A stretch of DNA of 64,000 nucleotides from Olsenella profusa (GCF_016900315.1 NZ_JACSNQ010000003.1:124001-188000); one strand, 5' to 3'; positions 50,270 through 59,372 are shown, numbered from the stretch's first letter. Notes: generated by a model from the letters alone, not told the origin. A program made the numbers and translations.

Positions 50270-53200
50270 GTGAGAAGATCCGCAGGCAAGAGGACTGGCG
50301 AGAAGGACGGCGAGAAGCCCGACCAGGCGGACGGCACCCCCGGTGCCTCGGCGGGCCCGCGCCGCCGAGGCCTCCTGCGCCGGCGTGCCCCCCGGCGCGC
50401 GGGTCAGTCTGCGGGCGGTTCCCGCCGCCCGACCGCCCGCCGCGTGGGCCGCGTGGTTGCGGGCGGGGTGGCGGTGGTCGCGGTGGCGGGCCTGGCGGCG
50501 GCCACCGTTGCGATGGCGCTTCTCGGCGACACGGTGAAGTCCTACCTCGGCACGGACGTGGTCGACGTCACCCAGGAGGAGCGCGACGCCACGATGGCTG
50601 CCGGCCGCGCCCTTGCCGAGCGCGTGGAGGCCGAGGGCATGGTGCTCGTGCGCAACGAGGACGAAACGCTGCCGCTTCCCGCGGACGTCACGCAGGTCAA
50701 CGTCTTTGGCTGGGCCTCCACGCAGTGGGTAGGCTCGGGGTCTGGCTCCGGCCAGGTCACGGGGCAGGTCATGGGGCTGCTCGACGCGCTGTCCGAGCGC
50801 GGGGTCTCCTACAACACCGAGCTCACGGACATGTACCGCTCCTTCCACGGGGAGCGCGCCTATAAGGCGGCCGGCGCGCTCAACAGCCGGGCCACGGAGT
50901 TCTGCCGGCTCTACGAGCCTCGCATCACCGATAGGACGTACTACACGGACGATCTTCTCGCCAACGCGAAGGCGTACTCGGACACAGCGATCGTGGCCGT
51001 TGGGCGGGTGTCCGGCGAGTCGGTGGACTGCCCGGACGCGCAGTACAAGGTGAACGAGCGCGGCGGCGCGGTGGACGTGGACGTCACACGCGGCTACCTG
51101 GAGCTCTCCGCCGAGGAGGAGGCGCTGCTGCGCTACGTGGGCGCCACCTACGAGCACGTCGTGGTGGTGGTCAACTCCACCAACGTGATGGAGCTCGGCG
51201 AGCTGGAGACCATTCCCGGCATCGACGCGGCGCTTCTGGCCGGGCCCACCGGCGAGGTGGGCGCGCGGGCTGTGGTGTCGGCGCTCTGGGGAGACGTCAA
51301 CCCCTCCGGCCGCACCACCGACACCTACGCCTACGACTTCTCGACGGCCGCGAGCTGGGCGAACTCCGGCGTCATGGGCGAGGGCATCTACACCAACGGC
51401 CAGGGGCTCTACCCCGCGGACGGCACGCTCAACGCCAACGTGGGCGTGACGGAGACCTTTGACGCGGTGCGCTTTGTGGACTACGCCGAGGGTGTCTACG
51501 TGGGTTACCGCTGGTACGAGACGGCCGATGTCGAGGGTTTCTGGGACGATGTCTCCAACGAGCACGGGACCGGCTATGACGCCGTGGTCCAGTACCCGTT
51601 TGGCTACGGCCTCAGCTACACGGACTTCTCCTGGGAGGTCGTGGGCCGCTCGCACGCGGACGGCGCGTGGGTGGGCCGTACGAGCGAGGTCTCGCTCACG
51701 GTGCGCGTGACCAACACCGGCCAGGTGGCGGGGCGTGACGTGGTGGAGCTCTACTGTGCCGCTCCCTACACGCCGGGTGGCATCGAGAAGCCGGCCGCGA
51801 CCCTGGTGGCGTTTCAGAAGACGCGGCTGCTCCAGCCGGGGGAGAGCCAGGACGTGACGGTGTCCTTCTCGCTTGACGACGTGGCCTCCTACGACTGCTA
51901 CGACGCCAACGGCAACGGCTTTGCGGGCTACGAGCTGGAGGCCGGCGACTACGCGGTGGAGCTCAGGCGGGATGCTCACACCTTGGACGCCTGCGCGGGC
52001 GCGCGGACCGTGCTGCACCTCCCCGGTGACATTCAGTGCGCGGACGACCTCGCCACGGGAGCTGCGGTGGAGAACCGCTTCACGGGGGAGGCGGCCGTCG
52101 ACGGCGTGTCCGTGGACGGCTCTGACTCCGGGGCGGGCATCGAGTTCCTCTCGCGCGCGGACTTTGCGGGGACGTTCCCGCGGACGGGGGACGCGGACCG
52201 CACGATGACGGACAACGTGGCCGCCCTGAACCTCTACGGCGAGCAGGATGTGGAGGCCGACGCGCTCTCCTACGCCGACCACCTGCTCACGGACTACTAC
52301 CAGCCCACGCTCTCCTCCGGCAGGGGCACCTGGCAGCTGGGCGAGAACGGCGAGCTCACGGACCTGGGCCGGGAGCTGGGCGCGGACTACGGCGACCCGC
52401 GCTGGGAGATCGTGCTGGACCAGGTCTCCGTGAGGGACATGGAGCGTCTCGTGCTCCACGGCTACCTGGCTACGGCGTCGATCGACGGGATCGGCAAGCC
52501 GCTCACCAAGGAGGTGGACGGCCCGGCGCAGGTGGGCTCGTTCAACCAGCTCTCCTACGGCGTGGGCTACCCGGCGCCGATGGTGCTGTCCCAGACCTGG
52601 AACGCCGACCTGGCGCGCGAGTACGGTCGGCAGTTGGGCCTGGAGGCCGCCATGCTCGGCGTGGACGGGCTCTACGCGCCGTGTGCCAACCTGCACCGCA
52701 CGCCCGTCGGGGGCCGCAACTACGAGTACTTCTCCGAGGACCCACTCGTCTGCGGGACCATGGCCGCCGAGGTGGTGGGCGGCGCGGCGGACTCCGGCAC
52801 GTACTGCTTCCTCAAGCACTTTGCCGTGAACAACCAGGACTCCTACCGCGACTCCCTCTACACCTGGCTCACCGAGCAGGCCCTGCGCGAGCTCTACCTG
52901 CGGCCGTTCCGGATTGCGGTGGAGGAGGGCGGCGCCACGGGCCTCATGACGGCGTACAACCGCGTGGGGGCGGTCTGGGCCGGGGGCAGCAAGGCGCTGC
53001 TCACGTGCGTGCTGCGTGGCGAGTGGGGGTTTGAGGGCGCGGTCATCACGGACTACGCGGACCACCAGCGGTACATGAACGTGGACCAGATGCTGCGCGC
53101 GGGCGGGGACCTCTTCATGGACGGCGTGTTCCGCAACGGCTCCTTTGCCTATGGGATGAGCCAGGAGCAGCTCTCCGCCGCGCGGGGCACGCCGAACGCG

Positions 53201-53461
53201 GCGCGCGCTACGAGTTACCTGACCAACCTGCGCCGCGCCACCAAGGACGTGCTCTACGTGTGGCTCTCGGCGCGCGAGGCCAACCTCTCCTACAACGAGT
53301 CCGCCGCCGAGGCGGGTGCGCCGCAGATTGAGCGGCCCGTGAAGCGGGAGGGCTTCAACTACGTGGGCACCGCGCTGGCGCTGGCGGACGCCGTGGCCGC
53401 GACGGCCGTGGCGGTGCGGGCGCACCGCGCGCTGGAGCGGAGGCGCGCGCGGCGGGCGTAG
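50270..53461 (+). CDS. Membrane-anchored GH3 glycosidase with permuted domain order
   Basis: The protein has 1,063 residues. GTG at 50270 has AAGGAGG 4-5 bases upstream. A basic cytoplasmic start (with GEKDGEKP, two dispersed-word variants) leads to a helix at ~62-84. GH3_C comes first (~105-360; VNVFGWASTQWVGSGSGSG, ALWGDVNPSGRTTDTY), then a fibronectin III-like domain (~480-570), and then GH3_N (~680-960) with the nucleophile Asp in GFEGAVITDY (~928). KHFAVNNQDSYRDS (substrate loop) is intact. A second helix and basic tail end the protein (~1035-1055). This reversed order is known from some ruminal beta-glucosidases. It likely cleaves beta-glucosides or similar at the outer face of the membrane. 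Confidence 0.93.
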   Translation: MRRSAGKRTGEKDGEKPDQADGTPGASAGPRRRGLLRRRAPRRAGQSAGGSRRPTARRVGRVVAGGVAVVAVAGLAAATVAMALLGDTVKSYLGTDVVDVTQEERDATMAAGRALAERVEAEGMVLVRNEDETLPLPADVTQVNVFGWASTQWVGSGSGSGQVTGQVMGLLDALSERGVSYNTELTDMYRSFHGERAYKAAGALNSRATEFCRLYEPRITDRTYYTDDLLANAKAYSDTAIVAVGRVSGESVDCPDAQYKVNERGGAVDVDVTRGYLELSAEEEALLRYVGATYEHVVVVVNSTNVMELGELETIPGIDAALLAGPTGEVGARAVVSALWGDVNPSGRTTDTYAYDFSTAASWANSGVMGEGIYTNGQGLYPADGTLNANVGVTETFDAVRFVDYAEGVYVGYRWYETADVEGFWDDVSNEHGTGYDAVVQYPFGYGLSYTDFSWEVVGRSHADGAWVGRTSEVSLTVRVTNTGQVAGRDVVELYCAAPYTPGGIEKPAATLVAFQKTRLLQPGESQDVTVSFSLDDVASYDCYDANGNGFAGYELEAGDYAVELRRDAHTLDACAGARTVLHLPGDIQCADDLATGAAVENRFTGEAAVDGVSVDGSDSGAGIEFLSRADFAGTFPRTGDADRTMTDNVAALNLYGEQDVEADALSYADHLLTDYYQPTLSSGRGTWQLGENGELTDLGRELGADYGDPRWEIVLDQVSVRDMERLVLHGYLATASIDGIGKPLTKEVDGPAQVGSFNQLSYGVGYPAPMVLSQTWNADLAREYGRQLGLEAAMLGVDGLYAPCANLHRTPVGGRNYEYFSEDPLVCGTMAAEVVGGAADSGTYCFLKHFAVNNQDSYRDSLYTWLTEQALRELYLRPFRIAVEEGGATGLMTAYNRVGAVWAGGSKALLTCVLRGEWGFEGAVITDYADHQRYMNVDQMLRAGGDLFMDGVFRNGSFAYGMSQEQLSAARGTPNAARATSYLTNLRRATKDVLYVWLSAREANLSYNESAAEAGAPQIERPVKREGFNYVGTALALADAVAATAVAVRAHRALERRRARRA

Positions 53462-53516
53462 GCGTGCGGGCGCTGCGGCGGGGGCGCGGTCTGCCCCCCG
53501 TTGCCCCGCGGCGGCC

Positions 53517-54035
53517 CTAGTCGCCGGCCGCGGCCTGCTGCCCCCGCGCCGCCTTTCTCGCCGCGCGCCGCGCGCGGAAGAAGGTGCGGAGCTGCTCGGC
53601 CGCCTCGTCTGCGAGCACGCCGGGCGTGACCTCGAACTCGTGGTTGAGCCGCTCGTCATGGCTCACGTCGTAGAGCGTGCCGAGCGCGCCGCCCTTGGGG
53701 TCGGGCGCGCCGTAGACGCAGCGGTCGATGCGGGCGTTCACCATGAGGCCCGCGCACATGAGGCAGGGCTCCAGCGTCACGTAGACCGTGCAGCCCGTGA
53801 GCCGCCAGCGCCCCAGGGTGTGCGCGGCCTCCACCAGGGCGGTGAACTCGGCGTGGGCGGAGGGGTCGGCGTCGTTCTCGCGACGGTTGTGGGCGCGTGC
53901 CACCACGGCGCCGTCACAGACCACAACGGCCCCGATGGGCACCTCGCCCTCGGCAATCGCGAGCTCGGCCTCGGCCAGCGCCAGGCGCATGAGGCGCTCG
54001 TCGTCCAGCCGCACGTTCTTCTCGCCAGCGTCCAT
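53517..54035 (-). CDS. tadA: tRNA-specific adenosine deaminase
   Basis: The protein has 172 residues. ATG at 54035 has GGGAGG 5 bases upstream. The zinc-dependent deaminase fold has H61-A-E63 (zinc ligand and catalytic Glu) and P90-C91-L-M-C94 (zinc ligands). AIAEGEVPIGAVVV and DPSAHAEFTALVEAA are typical of TadA. It converts A34 to inosine in tRNA-Arg(ACG). Length fits the family, with a short extra basic C-terminal tail. The N-terminus contains an exact dispersed word (54015-54026), read as GEKN. It converges on the GH3 gene and diverges from tRNA-Ser. Confidence 0.96.
   Translation of the reverse strand: MDAGEKNVRLDDERLMRLALAEAELAIAEGEVPIGAVVVCDGAVVARAHNRRENDADPSAHAEFTALVEAAHTLGRWRLTGCTVYVTLEPCLMCAGLMVNARIDRCVYGAPDPKGGALGTLYDVSHDERLNHEFEVTPGVLADEAAEQLRTFFRARRAARKAARGQQAAAGD
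54015..54026 (-). repeat. Dispersed 12-bp word, exact copy, within coding sequence
   Basis: On the tadA coding strand it is GGCGAGAAGAAC, residues 4-7 (GEKN), ahead of the conserved deaminase core. Confidence 0.85.
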
Positions 54036-54071
54036 CGGGCCTCCCGGGTCTGCTTGCCTGCCACATGGGGT

Positions 54072-54079
54072 AGGATACT
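54072..54079. promoter_or_regulatory. Overlapping divergent -10 elements, tadA and tRNA-Ser
   Basis: AGGATACT reads as GATACT on the plus strand (54074-54079, for tRNA-Ser) and TATCCT on the minus strand (54077-54072, for tadA). The two promoters would compete for one site. Confidence 0.45.
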
Positions 54080-54094
54080 AGTGCTTGCGCACTC

Positions 54095-54184
54095 GGAGGA
54101 GTGGCAGAGTGGTTGATTGCAGCGGTCTTGAAAACCGTCGAGCGGGCAAACCCCGTTCCGAGGGTTCGAATCCCTCCTCCTCCG
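54095..54184 (+). tRNA. tRNA-Ser, anticodon TGA
   Basis: The 90-nt cloverleaf has an acceptor stem GGAGGAG / CTCCTCC (54095-54101 with 54177-54183) and discriminator G. The anticodon loop is CTTGAAA (anticodon TGA) in GCGGTCTTGAAAACCGT. A long variable arm (CGAGCGGGCAAACCCCGTTCC) and T-arm GAGGGTTCGAATCCCTC are class II features of tRNA-Ser. CCA is not encoded. Confidence 0.96.
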
Positions 54185-54244
54185 CCTACGCCGGCCCCTG
54201 GCGAGACGCGCAGGCCATCGTCAGACATCGCTCAAGGAGGAGCC

Positions 54245-54802
54245 ATGGACTGGTTGCCTATCGTCATTGCCCTGGTCGTGATCGTGGCGCTGGTCGTGGT
54301 GTGGATCAGCGTCTACAACGGGATCGTCACGGCGGACAACAAGTGCGACAACGCCTGGCAGACCATCGACGCGCAGCTTCAGCGCCGTAGCGACCTCATC
54401 CCCAACCTCGTCGAGACCGTGCGCGGGTACGCAAAGCACGAGTCCGCCACGCTGAGCGCCGTCACCGAGGCTCGCGCCGCCGTGGACAGCGCGCCCACGC
54501 CCGAGGCCAAGATGGAGGCGTCCAACGCCCTGACCGACACGCTGCGCAGCCTCTTCGCCGTGGCGGAGAACTACCCCGACCTCAAGGCCAACGCCAACTT
54601 CGCGCAGCTTCAGAGCGAGCTCGCGGACACCGAGAACCGCATCAGCTATGCGCGCATGAGCTTCAACGACATGGTGCTCGAGTACAACAATGCCATCGAG
54701 ACCTTCCCGGGCAGCCTCGTGGCCGGGCGCAGGTTCAAGCCGCGCACGGGTTTCGAGGTCGCGAGCGACGCCGCGCGCCAGGCCCCGCAGGTCAAGTTCT
54801 AG
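54245..54802 (+). CDS. LemA family protein
   Basis: The protein has 185 residues. ATG at 54245 has AAGGAGGAG 3-7 bases upstream; the longer frame overlapping the tRNA is rejected. One N-terminal helix (residues ~3-25, DWLPIVIALVVIVALVVVW) is followed by the LemA four-helix bundle: NKCDNAWQTIDAQLQRRSDLIPNLVETV, ENYPDLKANANFAQLQSELADTE and NRISYARMSFNDMVLEYN. These are membrane proteins of unknown function, often paired with a peptidase or TPM-domain gene, which is absent here. It lies 60 bp after tRNA-Ser and may share its transcript. Confidence 0.95.
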   Translation: MDWLPIVIALVVIVALVVVWISVYNGIVTADNKCDNAWQTIDAQLQRRSDLIPNLVETVRGYAKHESATLSAVTEARAAVDSAPTPEAKMEASNALTDTLRSLFAVAENYPDLKANANFAQLQSELADTENRISYARMSFNDMVLEYNNAIETFPGSLVAGRRFKPRTGFEVASDAARQAPQVKF

Positions 54803-54903
54803 CTGCGGCGCGGCGCTCACAGGCGGGCCCGGCGGCATGGTGACCGCGGCCTAGGGGGCAGGCCGGGATGCATGGGCTGGACCCCCACATGTGCCCGTCT
54901 CCC

Positions 54904-54915
54904 GGCGAGAAGAGC
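54904..54915 (+). repeat. Dispersed 12-bp word, one mismatch
   Basis: GGCGAGAAGAGC lies in the convergent gap between LemA and the lactate permease, ahead of the terminator at 54947-54985. Confidence 0.6.
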
Positions 54916-54946
54916 TCACGCCCCTAGTCCCATCCGCACGCTATGC

Positions 54947-54985
54947 AAAAAGAGCGCCGGGAGGAGCCTTGGCCCCTCCCGGCGC
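54947..54985 (-). terminator. Intrinsic terminator of the lactate permease gene
   Basis: An 11-bp stem GCGCCGGGAGG / CCTCCCGGCGC (54954-54964 with 54975-54985) is followed on the minus strand by TCTTTTT. It can also act on LemA transcripts. Confidence 0.9.
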
Positions 54986-55029
54986 GTTTCATCTGGGTTG
55001 CGCGTGCACCCAACCTAGGCGTGTGCCCG

Positions 55030-56601
55030 TTAGCCGAGGACGAGCGTCCCCACGTAGACCAGTACGGACATGCAGATCGCAAACGCAAAGGCGTACTTGG
55101 CGATCTTGCCGAGGATCTCGCCGTCCTTGCCGGTGAGCCCGCAGGAGGCGCAGCCGATGGCGATGTTCTGCGGGGAGAGCATCTTGCCCGCGCTCACGCC
55201 GAGGGAGTTGGACGCCACGAGCCAGGTGGGGTCGGTCCCGATGGCCTCGGCGGCGTGCTGCTGGACGGTGCCAAAGAGAACCTCGCTGGAGGTGCCGGAG
55301 CCGGTCACGAAGGTGCCGAGCGCGCCGAGCAGCGGGGCCACGAGCGGGTAGAAGGGGCCGAGCGCCGCCACGAAGAACGCAGCGATGCTCGCAATCATGC
55401 CGGAGTAGCTCATGATCTTGGCGCAGGCCAGCACGCCGAGCATGGTGATGACGGTCTTGCTCATCTGCTTGCAGGTGTCCACGAAGACCTGGACCATCTC
55501 ACGGGCGGGGCAGCGCTGGATGATGCCGCCCACGATGCCGCAGATCATGATGAGCACGCCCGGCGTGTTGACCCAGGTGAAGGTCAGCGTGGCCGTGGGG
55601 TCGCCCGCGTAGATGTTGACGGTGCTCGTGAACTGGGAGAGCGGGTCGTGGATGAAGGGGAAGAGCTGGCTGGTGGCCAGGAGCACCACAAAGATGAGGG
55701 CGAACGGGGACCACGCGCGCAGCTGGTCGGCCACGGTCTCGGTGGGCGCGTCGGCGGCGCTGCCGGCGCCCTCGGTGGAGCCGGTGCTGAGGAGGTAGGC
55801 CTCCGGCACGGGGTGGTCCTTGGTGCGGAGGCAGAACGCAAAGGTCACGGCCAGGGAGACCACGGACGCCACCACGTCGGTGAGGGCGGGGCCGATGAAG
55901 CGCGCGGCAAGGACCTCGGGCACGGCCATGGAGAGGCCGGCCACCAGCGCGGCGGGGATGGCGCCCTTGAGCGCCTTGGGGCCGTCGCCCACGATGATGA
56001 CCATGAGGATCGGACAGGCGACCACAAACGGGAACACCTGGATCGCCTGCGTGAACGCGAGCTCAAACTGGTCGATGCCGGTGATGGAGGCAAGCGTGGT
56101 GGTGGGGATGCCGATGGAGCCGAACATCGTGGGCACGCCGTTGGCCACCAGGCAGGCAAGAATCGCGGTCACGGGGTTGATGCCAAGCGCCATGAGCATG
56201 CTCGCGGGGATGGCCACCGCGGTGCCAAAGCCGGCCATGCCCTCGAGGAATCCGCCGAAGCACCAGCCGATGAGCAGCGTGAGCAGGCGCTTGTCGGCGG
56301 AGACTGAGCAGAGCATGCGCTTGATGGTCTCCATGGCGCCGGTGTGCACCGTGAGGTTGTAGGTGAACACCGCGGCGATGATGACGATGACGATGGGCCA
56401 GAACGCCATCGCAAAGCCCTCGAGCGCGGCGGTTGCCATGTTGACGGCGGACATGCCCCAGCCCAGCATGGCACAGACGATGGCCACGACGAGCGCGCCG
56501 ACACTGGCCACGTAGGCCTCCATGTGCAGGCCGCAGAGCGCGATGACCAGCCAGATGATGGGTGCGAGGGCTAGGACGAACATACCGAAGAGCTCAAGCA
56601 T
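55030..56601 (-). CDS. lctP: L-lactate permease
   Basis: The protein has 523 residues. ATG at 56601 has GGGAG 5 bases upstream. It is LctP-family, with about 12-13 helices. Typical motifs are GGFLEGMAGFGTAVAIPASML (conserved AGFG), ANGVPTMFGSIGIPTTTLAS, GPALTDVVASVVSL and the C-terminal TGSGTSSEVLFGTVQQHAA and GVSAGKMLSPQNIAIG. It moves lactate or glycolate with H+ across the membrane. No lactate utilisation or dehydrogenase gene is beside it. TACATT on the minus strand at about 56635 may be its -10. The terminator is at 54947. Confidence 0.95.
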   Translation of the reverse strand: MLELFGMFVLALAPIIWLVIALCGLHMEAYVASVGALVVAIVCAMLGWGMSAVNMATAALEGFAMAFWPIVIVIIAAVFTYNLTVHTGAMETIKRMLCSVSADKRLLTLLIGWCFGGFLEGMAGFGTAVAIPASMLMALGINPVTAILACLVANGVPTMFGSIGIPTTTLASITGIDQFELAFTQAIQVFPFVVACPILMVIIVGDGPKALKGAIPAALVAGLSMAVPEVLAARFIGPALTDVVASVVSLAVTFAFCLRTKDHPVPEAYLLSTGSTEGAGSAADAPTETVADQLRAWSPFALIFVVLLATSQLFPFIHDPLSQFTSTVNIYAGDPTATLTFTWVNTPGVLIMICGIVGGIIQRCPAREMVQVFVDTCKQMSKTVITMLGVLACAKIMSYSGMIASIAAFFVAALGPFYPLVAPLLGALGTFVTGSGTSSEVLFGTVQQHAAEAIGTDPTWLVASNSLGVSAGKMLSPQNIAIGCASCGLTGKDGEILGKIAKYAFAFAICMSVLVYVGTLVLG

Positions 56602-56677
56602 GATGACTCCCGTGGTCGTGCGTACAGTCAGCTGCTAAATGTAGCACTCCCCGAACGCTCTCATGCCGCTCGCTGAA

Positions 56678-56716
56678 AGGTTCTTGACAATTGGTCGCAT
56701 CTGGCGATAAGAACCT
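56678..56716. promoter_or_regulatory. Inverted repeat AGGTTCTT / AAGAACCT with a one-mismatch dispersed word
   Basis: AGGTTCTT (56678-56685) pairs with AAGAACCT (56709-56716) across a 23-bp spacer. The right arm overlaps GGCGATAAGAAC (56703-56714). A TTGACA (56684-56689) lies in the spacer. It sits between rlmI-like and lctP genes, both leftward, so it may be an operator of lctP or a terminator. Confidence 0.5.
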
Positions 56717-56767
56717 CGCGCTTCTCGCGCATATTTCTTACCCCTGCCACCCGCGGGGCCGGTCTCG

Positions 56768-58057
56768 TCACACCACCTGGAAGATGAAGAAGTCGAGGTA
56801 GTGGCTCTCGGAAAAGCCCCAGAGGATGGGGTGGTCCGGTGCCTGCTGCCGCTCCTCGACCTGCTTGAGCTGCACGTTTGCCTGGTGGGCAGCCTCGGCT
56901 ATCGCCTTGGCGAGAAGGTCGCGCGTCATGTGCTGCGAGCAGCTGCACGTGGCGAGGTAGCCGCCGCGCGGGAGCAGCCGCAGGGCCTCGTAGTTGATCT
57001 CGCGGTAGCCGCGCGCCGCGTGGGACACGGTGCCGCGGCTCTTGGTGAAGGCGGGCGGGTCCAGCACGATGAGGTCGAACGGGCCGCCCTCCTCGCGCAG
57101 GCGACGACGGTCGTGTGCCAGTTCGGGCAGGTAGTCGAGGACGTTGGCGCAGGTGAAGTCCATGCGGGCGTCAAGGCCGTTCAGGCGGGCGTTCTCGCGC
57201 GCGAGGTCGATGGCGGTCTGGCTCACGTCCACGCAGCGCACGAGCTCCGCGCCGCCCGCCGCCGCGTTGAGGCCGAAGGGGCCCACGTGGCAGAAGCAGT
57301 CGAGCACGCGCCGGCCGGCGGAGAGCTCGCGCACCGCGCGCCGGTTGTACTTCTGGTCGAGGAAGAAGCCGGTCTTCTGGCTGTTCTCGATGTCGAGGTC
57401 AAAGCGGAGGCCGTTCTCGCACACCATGACGCGCGGGGACTCGGGGACGCTCACGCCCGGGCCGTCCCACCAGCCCTTCTCAAGCGGCAGGCCCTCCTTG
57501 GCGCGGGAGGGCGTGTCGTTGCGCTCGTAGAGGGCGGTGACGTCCTGGCCGTCGGCGTGCAGGGCGTCCAGCACGGCGGCGTAGACGGTCGGCCGCAGGC
57601 GGTCCATGCCGAAGGTGCCCACCTGGGCCACCAGGACGTTCTCGTAGCGGTCCACCACGAGGCCCGGAAAGCCGTCCGCCTCGGAGAAGACCACGCGGCA
57701 GGCGTTGGTGTCCGGCTCCGCGCCCGGCAGCGAGCGGCCGCCCATCGCGGTGCGGCGGTGGGCCCACGCCCACTGCGCCCGACGGCGCCAGAACGCCTCG
57801 TCAACGCGGTCGTTTGCGTTGCGCGTGACGATGCGCACGCGAATCTTGGACTGCTCGGACAGAAGCCCCGCGCCCTGCCAGGTGCCGTTCTCCTCAAAGA
57901 CGTCCACCACGTCGCCGTTCTCGGCAACGCGCCCGTCGGCCGGGCTCGGCTCAAGCCGCAGGACCTCGCCCTCAAAGACCCACGGGTGCCCGCCCGCGAG
58001 CGAGCGCGCTGCCTTGCGCGTGACGATGACGTGCGGATACGGGCGGACCTGCTTCAT
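56768..58057 (-). CDS. PUA-domain class I SAM-dependent rRNA methyltransferase (RlmI-like)
   Basis: The protein has 429 residues from ATG at 58057, with GGGGGC as a poor ribosome site. The N-terminal PUA domain (~10-90) opens with PHVIVTRKAARSLAGGHPWVFEGEV. The middle EEHEE-like segment includes FSEADGFPGLVVDRY. The SAM motif is VLDCFCHVGPFGLNAAAGGA (~240), followed by DPPAFTKSR (catalytic region ~340). TCSCSQHMTRDLL and FFIFQ near the end are typical. RlmI/RlmK-type enzymes methylate C5 of a 23S rRNA cytosine. It follows the DEAD-box helicase gene by 39 bp on the same strand, so both may serve ribosome assembly. Confidence 0.92.
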   Translation of the reverse strand: MKQVRPYPHVIVTRKAARSLAGGHPWVFEGEVLRLEPSPADGRVAENGDVVDVFEENGTWQGAGLLSEQSKIRVRIVTRNANDRVDEAFWRRRAQWAWAHRRTAMGGRSLPGAEPDTNACRVVFSEADGFPGLVVDRYENVLVAQVGTFGMDRLRPTVYAAVLDALHADGQDVTALYERNDTPSRAKEGLPLEKGWWDGPGVSVPESPRVMVCENGLRFDLDIENSQKTGFFLDQKYNRRAVRELSAGRRVLDCFCHVGPFGLNAAAGGAELVRCVDVSQTAIDLARENARLNGLDARMDFTCANVLDYLPELAHDRRRLREEGGPFDLIVLDPPAFTKSRGTVSHAARGYREINYEALRLLPRGGYLATCSCSQHMTRDLLAKAIAEAAHQANVQLKQVEERQQAPDHPILWGFSESHYLDFFIFQVV

Positions 58058-58072
58058 GGCTTGCTGCCCCCG

Positions 58073-58084
58073 GTTCTTCTCGCC
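58073..58084 (-). repeat. Dispersed 12-bp word, exact copy
   Basis: On the minus strand GGCGAGAAGAAC lies 15 bp before the start of the RlmI-like gene, in the 39-bp gap behind the helicase gene. Confidence 0.85.
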
Positions 58085-58096
58085 GTGTCTAGGTGC

Positions 58097-59359
58097 CTAG
58101 TAGTGACGGCCGTAGCGGCCGCCACGGGGACCGCGGCCGCGCTGGCGCGAGCCGGCGAACATCGTGCGCGTGGAGCGCTTGGTCGAGCGGCCCGGCTGCG
58201 GGATGATGCGGCCTGCGTCGTAGGTGAAGCCGGGGAGGTCCCACACGGGCACGAGCTTCTTGGTGAAGTACTCGATCTCACGCAGGGGGCTGATCTCGTC
58301 GGGCGCCACGAAGGTGTAGGCGTGGCCGGTGGCGCCGGCGCGGCCCGTGCGGCCGATGCGGTGCACGTAGTCCTCCGGGTCCATGGGCACGTCGAAGTTC
58401 ACCACCGCGTCGATGCCGGAGACGTCGATGCCGCGGCTCATGACGTCGGTGGCCACGAGCACCTGAACCTTGCCGTCGCGGAAGCGCTCGAGCGCGCGGG
58501 CGCGGGCGGCCTGCGGGCGGTCGGCGTGCATGACGTCGACCTTCACACCGGCGTTCTTGAGCGTCTTGGAGACGTCGTCCACGCGGTGCTTGGTACGGCA
58601 GAACACCAGCACGCGCTCGGGCTTCTCGCCAGCCGCTCCGCCGGTCTCAAGCAGGGCGCGCAGCAGGTCGATCTTCTGGCCCTGCGTGACGGGGCAGAGG
58701 TGCTCCTCGACGGTGTCCGCGGTCTCGCCCACGTGGGCGATCTCCACCGAGACGGGGTCGGTGAGCAGAGCGTCGATGGTCGACTTGATCGACGGTGGGA
58801 TCGTTGCCGAGAAGAGCAGCGTCTGGTGGTGCTCGGGCAGCGCGTGCATGATGCGGCGGACGCTCGGCCAGAAGCCCATGTCCAGCATGCGGTCCGCCTC
58901 GTCCAGCACGAGCACCTTGACCTGCGCGAGGCTCACGTGGTTGTGCTCCATGAGGTCGATGAGGCGGCCCGGCGTGGCAACCAGGAGGTCGCAGCCGCGC
59001 TCGAGCTCCGCGATCTGGCGGTCGAACTTGGTGCCGCCCATGACGATGACCGCGCGTTGGTCGGTCTCCTTGCAGACCACGCTCACGACGTTTTCGATCT
59101 GCGCGGCGAGCTCTCGCGTGGGGGTGACCACCAGCGCGTGCGGACCCTTGCCCTGCGCGTCCGCGATGAGCTGCAGCGCCGGCAGCGCGAAGGCCGCCGT
59201 CTTGCCCGTGCCCGTCTGCGCGGAGGCCACGACGTCGCGGCCCTCCAGGACCACGGGGATGGCCTGCGCCTGAACGGGGGTCGGCGTGGTGAAGCCGAGG
59301 GCGTCGACCCCGGCGAGGATCTGCTCGTTAAGCCCGAGCTCGGCAAATGTAGTAGTCAT
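58097..59359 (-). CDS. DEAD-box ATP-dependent RNA helicase
   Basis: The protein has 420 residues. ATG at 59359 is chosen because the Q motif starts here (FAELGLNEQILAGVDALGF); the longer frame to 59824 is rejected. Motifs are ASAQTGTGKTAAF (I), PTRELAAQI (Ia), TPGRLIDL (Ib), DEADRMLD (II), SATIP (III), ATDVMSRGID (V) and HRIGRTGRAG (VI). The tail is basic and RGG-like (RQRGRGPRGGRYGRHY). It is probably a ribosome-assembly or cold-adaptation helicase (RhlE-like). A TATACT -10 ends 7 bp before the ATG, and no ribosome site is seen, so the mRNA is probably leaderless. Confidence 0.94.
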   Translation of the reverse strand: MTTTFAELGLNEQILAGVDALGFTTPTPVQAQAIPVVLEGRDVVASAQTGTGKTAAFALPALQLIADAQGKGPHALVVTPTRELAAQIENVVSVVCKETDQRAVIVMGGTKFDRQIAELERGCDLLVATPGRLIDLMEHNHVSLAQVKVLVLDEADRMLDMGFWPSVRRIMHALPEHHQTLLFSATIPPSIKSTIDALLTDPVSVEIAHVGETADTVEEHLCPVTQGQKIDLLRALLETGGAAGEKPERVLVFCRTKHRVDDVSKTLKNAGVKVDVMHADRPQAARARALERFRDGKVQVLVATDVMSRGIDVSGIDAVVNFDVPMDPEDYVHRIGRTGRAGATGHAYTFVAPDEISPLREIEYFTKKLVPVWDLPGFTYDAGRIIPQPGRSTKRSTRTMFAGSRQRGRGPRGGRYGRHY

Positions 59360-59366
59360 GGCTGCA

Positions 59367-59372
59367 AGTATA
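59367..59372 (-). promoter_or_regulatory. -10 element TATACT placed for a leaderless mRNA
   Basis: It ends exactly 7 bases before the ATG at 59359, the same geometry as rlmD at 28900. No Shine-Dalgarno is present. Confidence 0.55.

Noticed and set aside
50243-53659. Long minus-strand frame over the GH3 gene, and similar frames over the MgtE-like, methyltransferase/helicase and Nramp-related genes
   Set aside because: All mirror high-GC coding sequence on the other strand, are rich in Arg/Ala/His without motifs, and cross gene boundaries.
54101-54244. N-terminal extension of LemA reading through tRNA-Ser
   Set aside because: The in-frame extension translates tRNA sequence; the ATG at 54245 has a strong ribosome site and begins at the expected membrane helix.
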